NCBI GenBank assembly: GCA_021390615.1
Contig: JAJEJU010000025.1
Coordinates: 1,736,001 to 1,800,000, forward strand
Direction of reading: 5' to 3'
DNA: 64,000 nucleotides
Origin: Rhodanobacteraceae bacterium ZG21-1
GTDB taxonomy: Bacteria > Pseudomonadota > Gammaproteobacteria > Xanthomonadales > Rhodanobacteraceae
Part shown: positions 63,927 to 64,000 of the stretch, one piece after another
How the letters are laid out: the number at the start of each line of letters is the position of its first letter
Numbering within the stretch: position 1 is the first letter of the stretch
Position numbers and translations under genes: made by a program
The notes under the pieces: generated by a model
What the model was told of the DNA's origin: nothing
The model's input: only the letters and a program-made list of their open reading frames with translations
Databases searched by the model: none

Positions 63927-64000
63927 ATGGACCTTACGCTCGAACCGGATATTGCCGCGCTGCTGGCGGAGCGTCGGCAAACCATGGCGCTGTTCAGCGC
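63927..64000 (+). CDS. Start of a CDS cut by the window end
   Basis: ATG at 63927 with AGGAC about ten bases upstream, open for 24 codons to the end: MDLTLEPDIAALLAERRQTM... The product cannot be identified from this much. Confidence 0.5.
   Translation, partial: MDLTLEPDIAALLAERRQTMALFS

Overview
The window is 64 kb of very GC-rich gammaproteobacterial chromosome. Gene content (several TonB-dependent receptors, secreted S53, M4 and S10 peptidases, an alpha-amino-acid ester hydrolase closely matching the Xanthomonas enzyme, GH3, MmyB-type and DUF5690 proteins) points to Xanthomonadales, most likely Rhodanobacteraceae (Rhodanobacter/Dyella/Frateuria-like). That placement is from remembered family distribution, not a search. 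I saw no rRNA, tRNA, CRISPR array, insertion sequence or integrase.

Layout. 0.3-2.6 kb: a GlsB stress membrane protein, two tandem RcnB-like periplasmic proteins and a YcxB-like protein. 2.9-5.2 kb: an FtsK/SpoIIIE translocase with only one membrane segment. 5.2-9.7 kb: a FecI-FecR-FecA type surface-signalling iron unit, followed by decayed tandem copies of the receptor gene's own 3' end. 9.7-16.7 kb: VirK/YbjX, DUF4105, a lipoprotein lipase overlapping a ClC channel, and a DeoR regulator divergent from a NudK-type Nudix hydrolase. 17.3-32.7 kb: secreted and envelope functions (S53 peptidase, alpha-amino-acid ester hydrolase, TonB receptor, lysophospholipase, GH3) mixed with MmyB, CMD, GNAT and a 3-methyladenine glycosylase lacking its zinc site. 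32.9-37.3 kb: Lhr helicase. 37.3-43.1 kb: DHFR-like, DUF5690, pyridoxal reductase PdxI with a divergent LysR, and small membrane proteins.

43.6-51.3 kb is the most coherent system: a C-P lyase cluster. phnF-DUF1045-phnN run leftward, and phnGHIJK-L-M run rightward, from a shared 134-bp region that holds a perfect palindrome. The pathway (phosphonate + ATP to ribosyl triphosphonate, to ribose 1,2-cyclic phosphate 5-phosphate, to ribose 1,5-bisphosphate, to PRPP) is complete except for PhnP and the phnCDE importer. The DUF1045 2H phosphoesterase is a good candidate for the PhnP step. A TonB receptor downstream carries operator-like half-sites.

54.8-59.0 kb holds an M4 peptidase, a stand-alone EF-Ts-like domain protein and an S10 carboxypeptidase. 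59.4-64 kb looks accessory: a small P-loop kinase, an orphan NADAR protein, a glycine-zipper secreted protein, small hypotheticals and DUF1737, with less biased codon use and long gaps.
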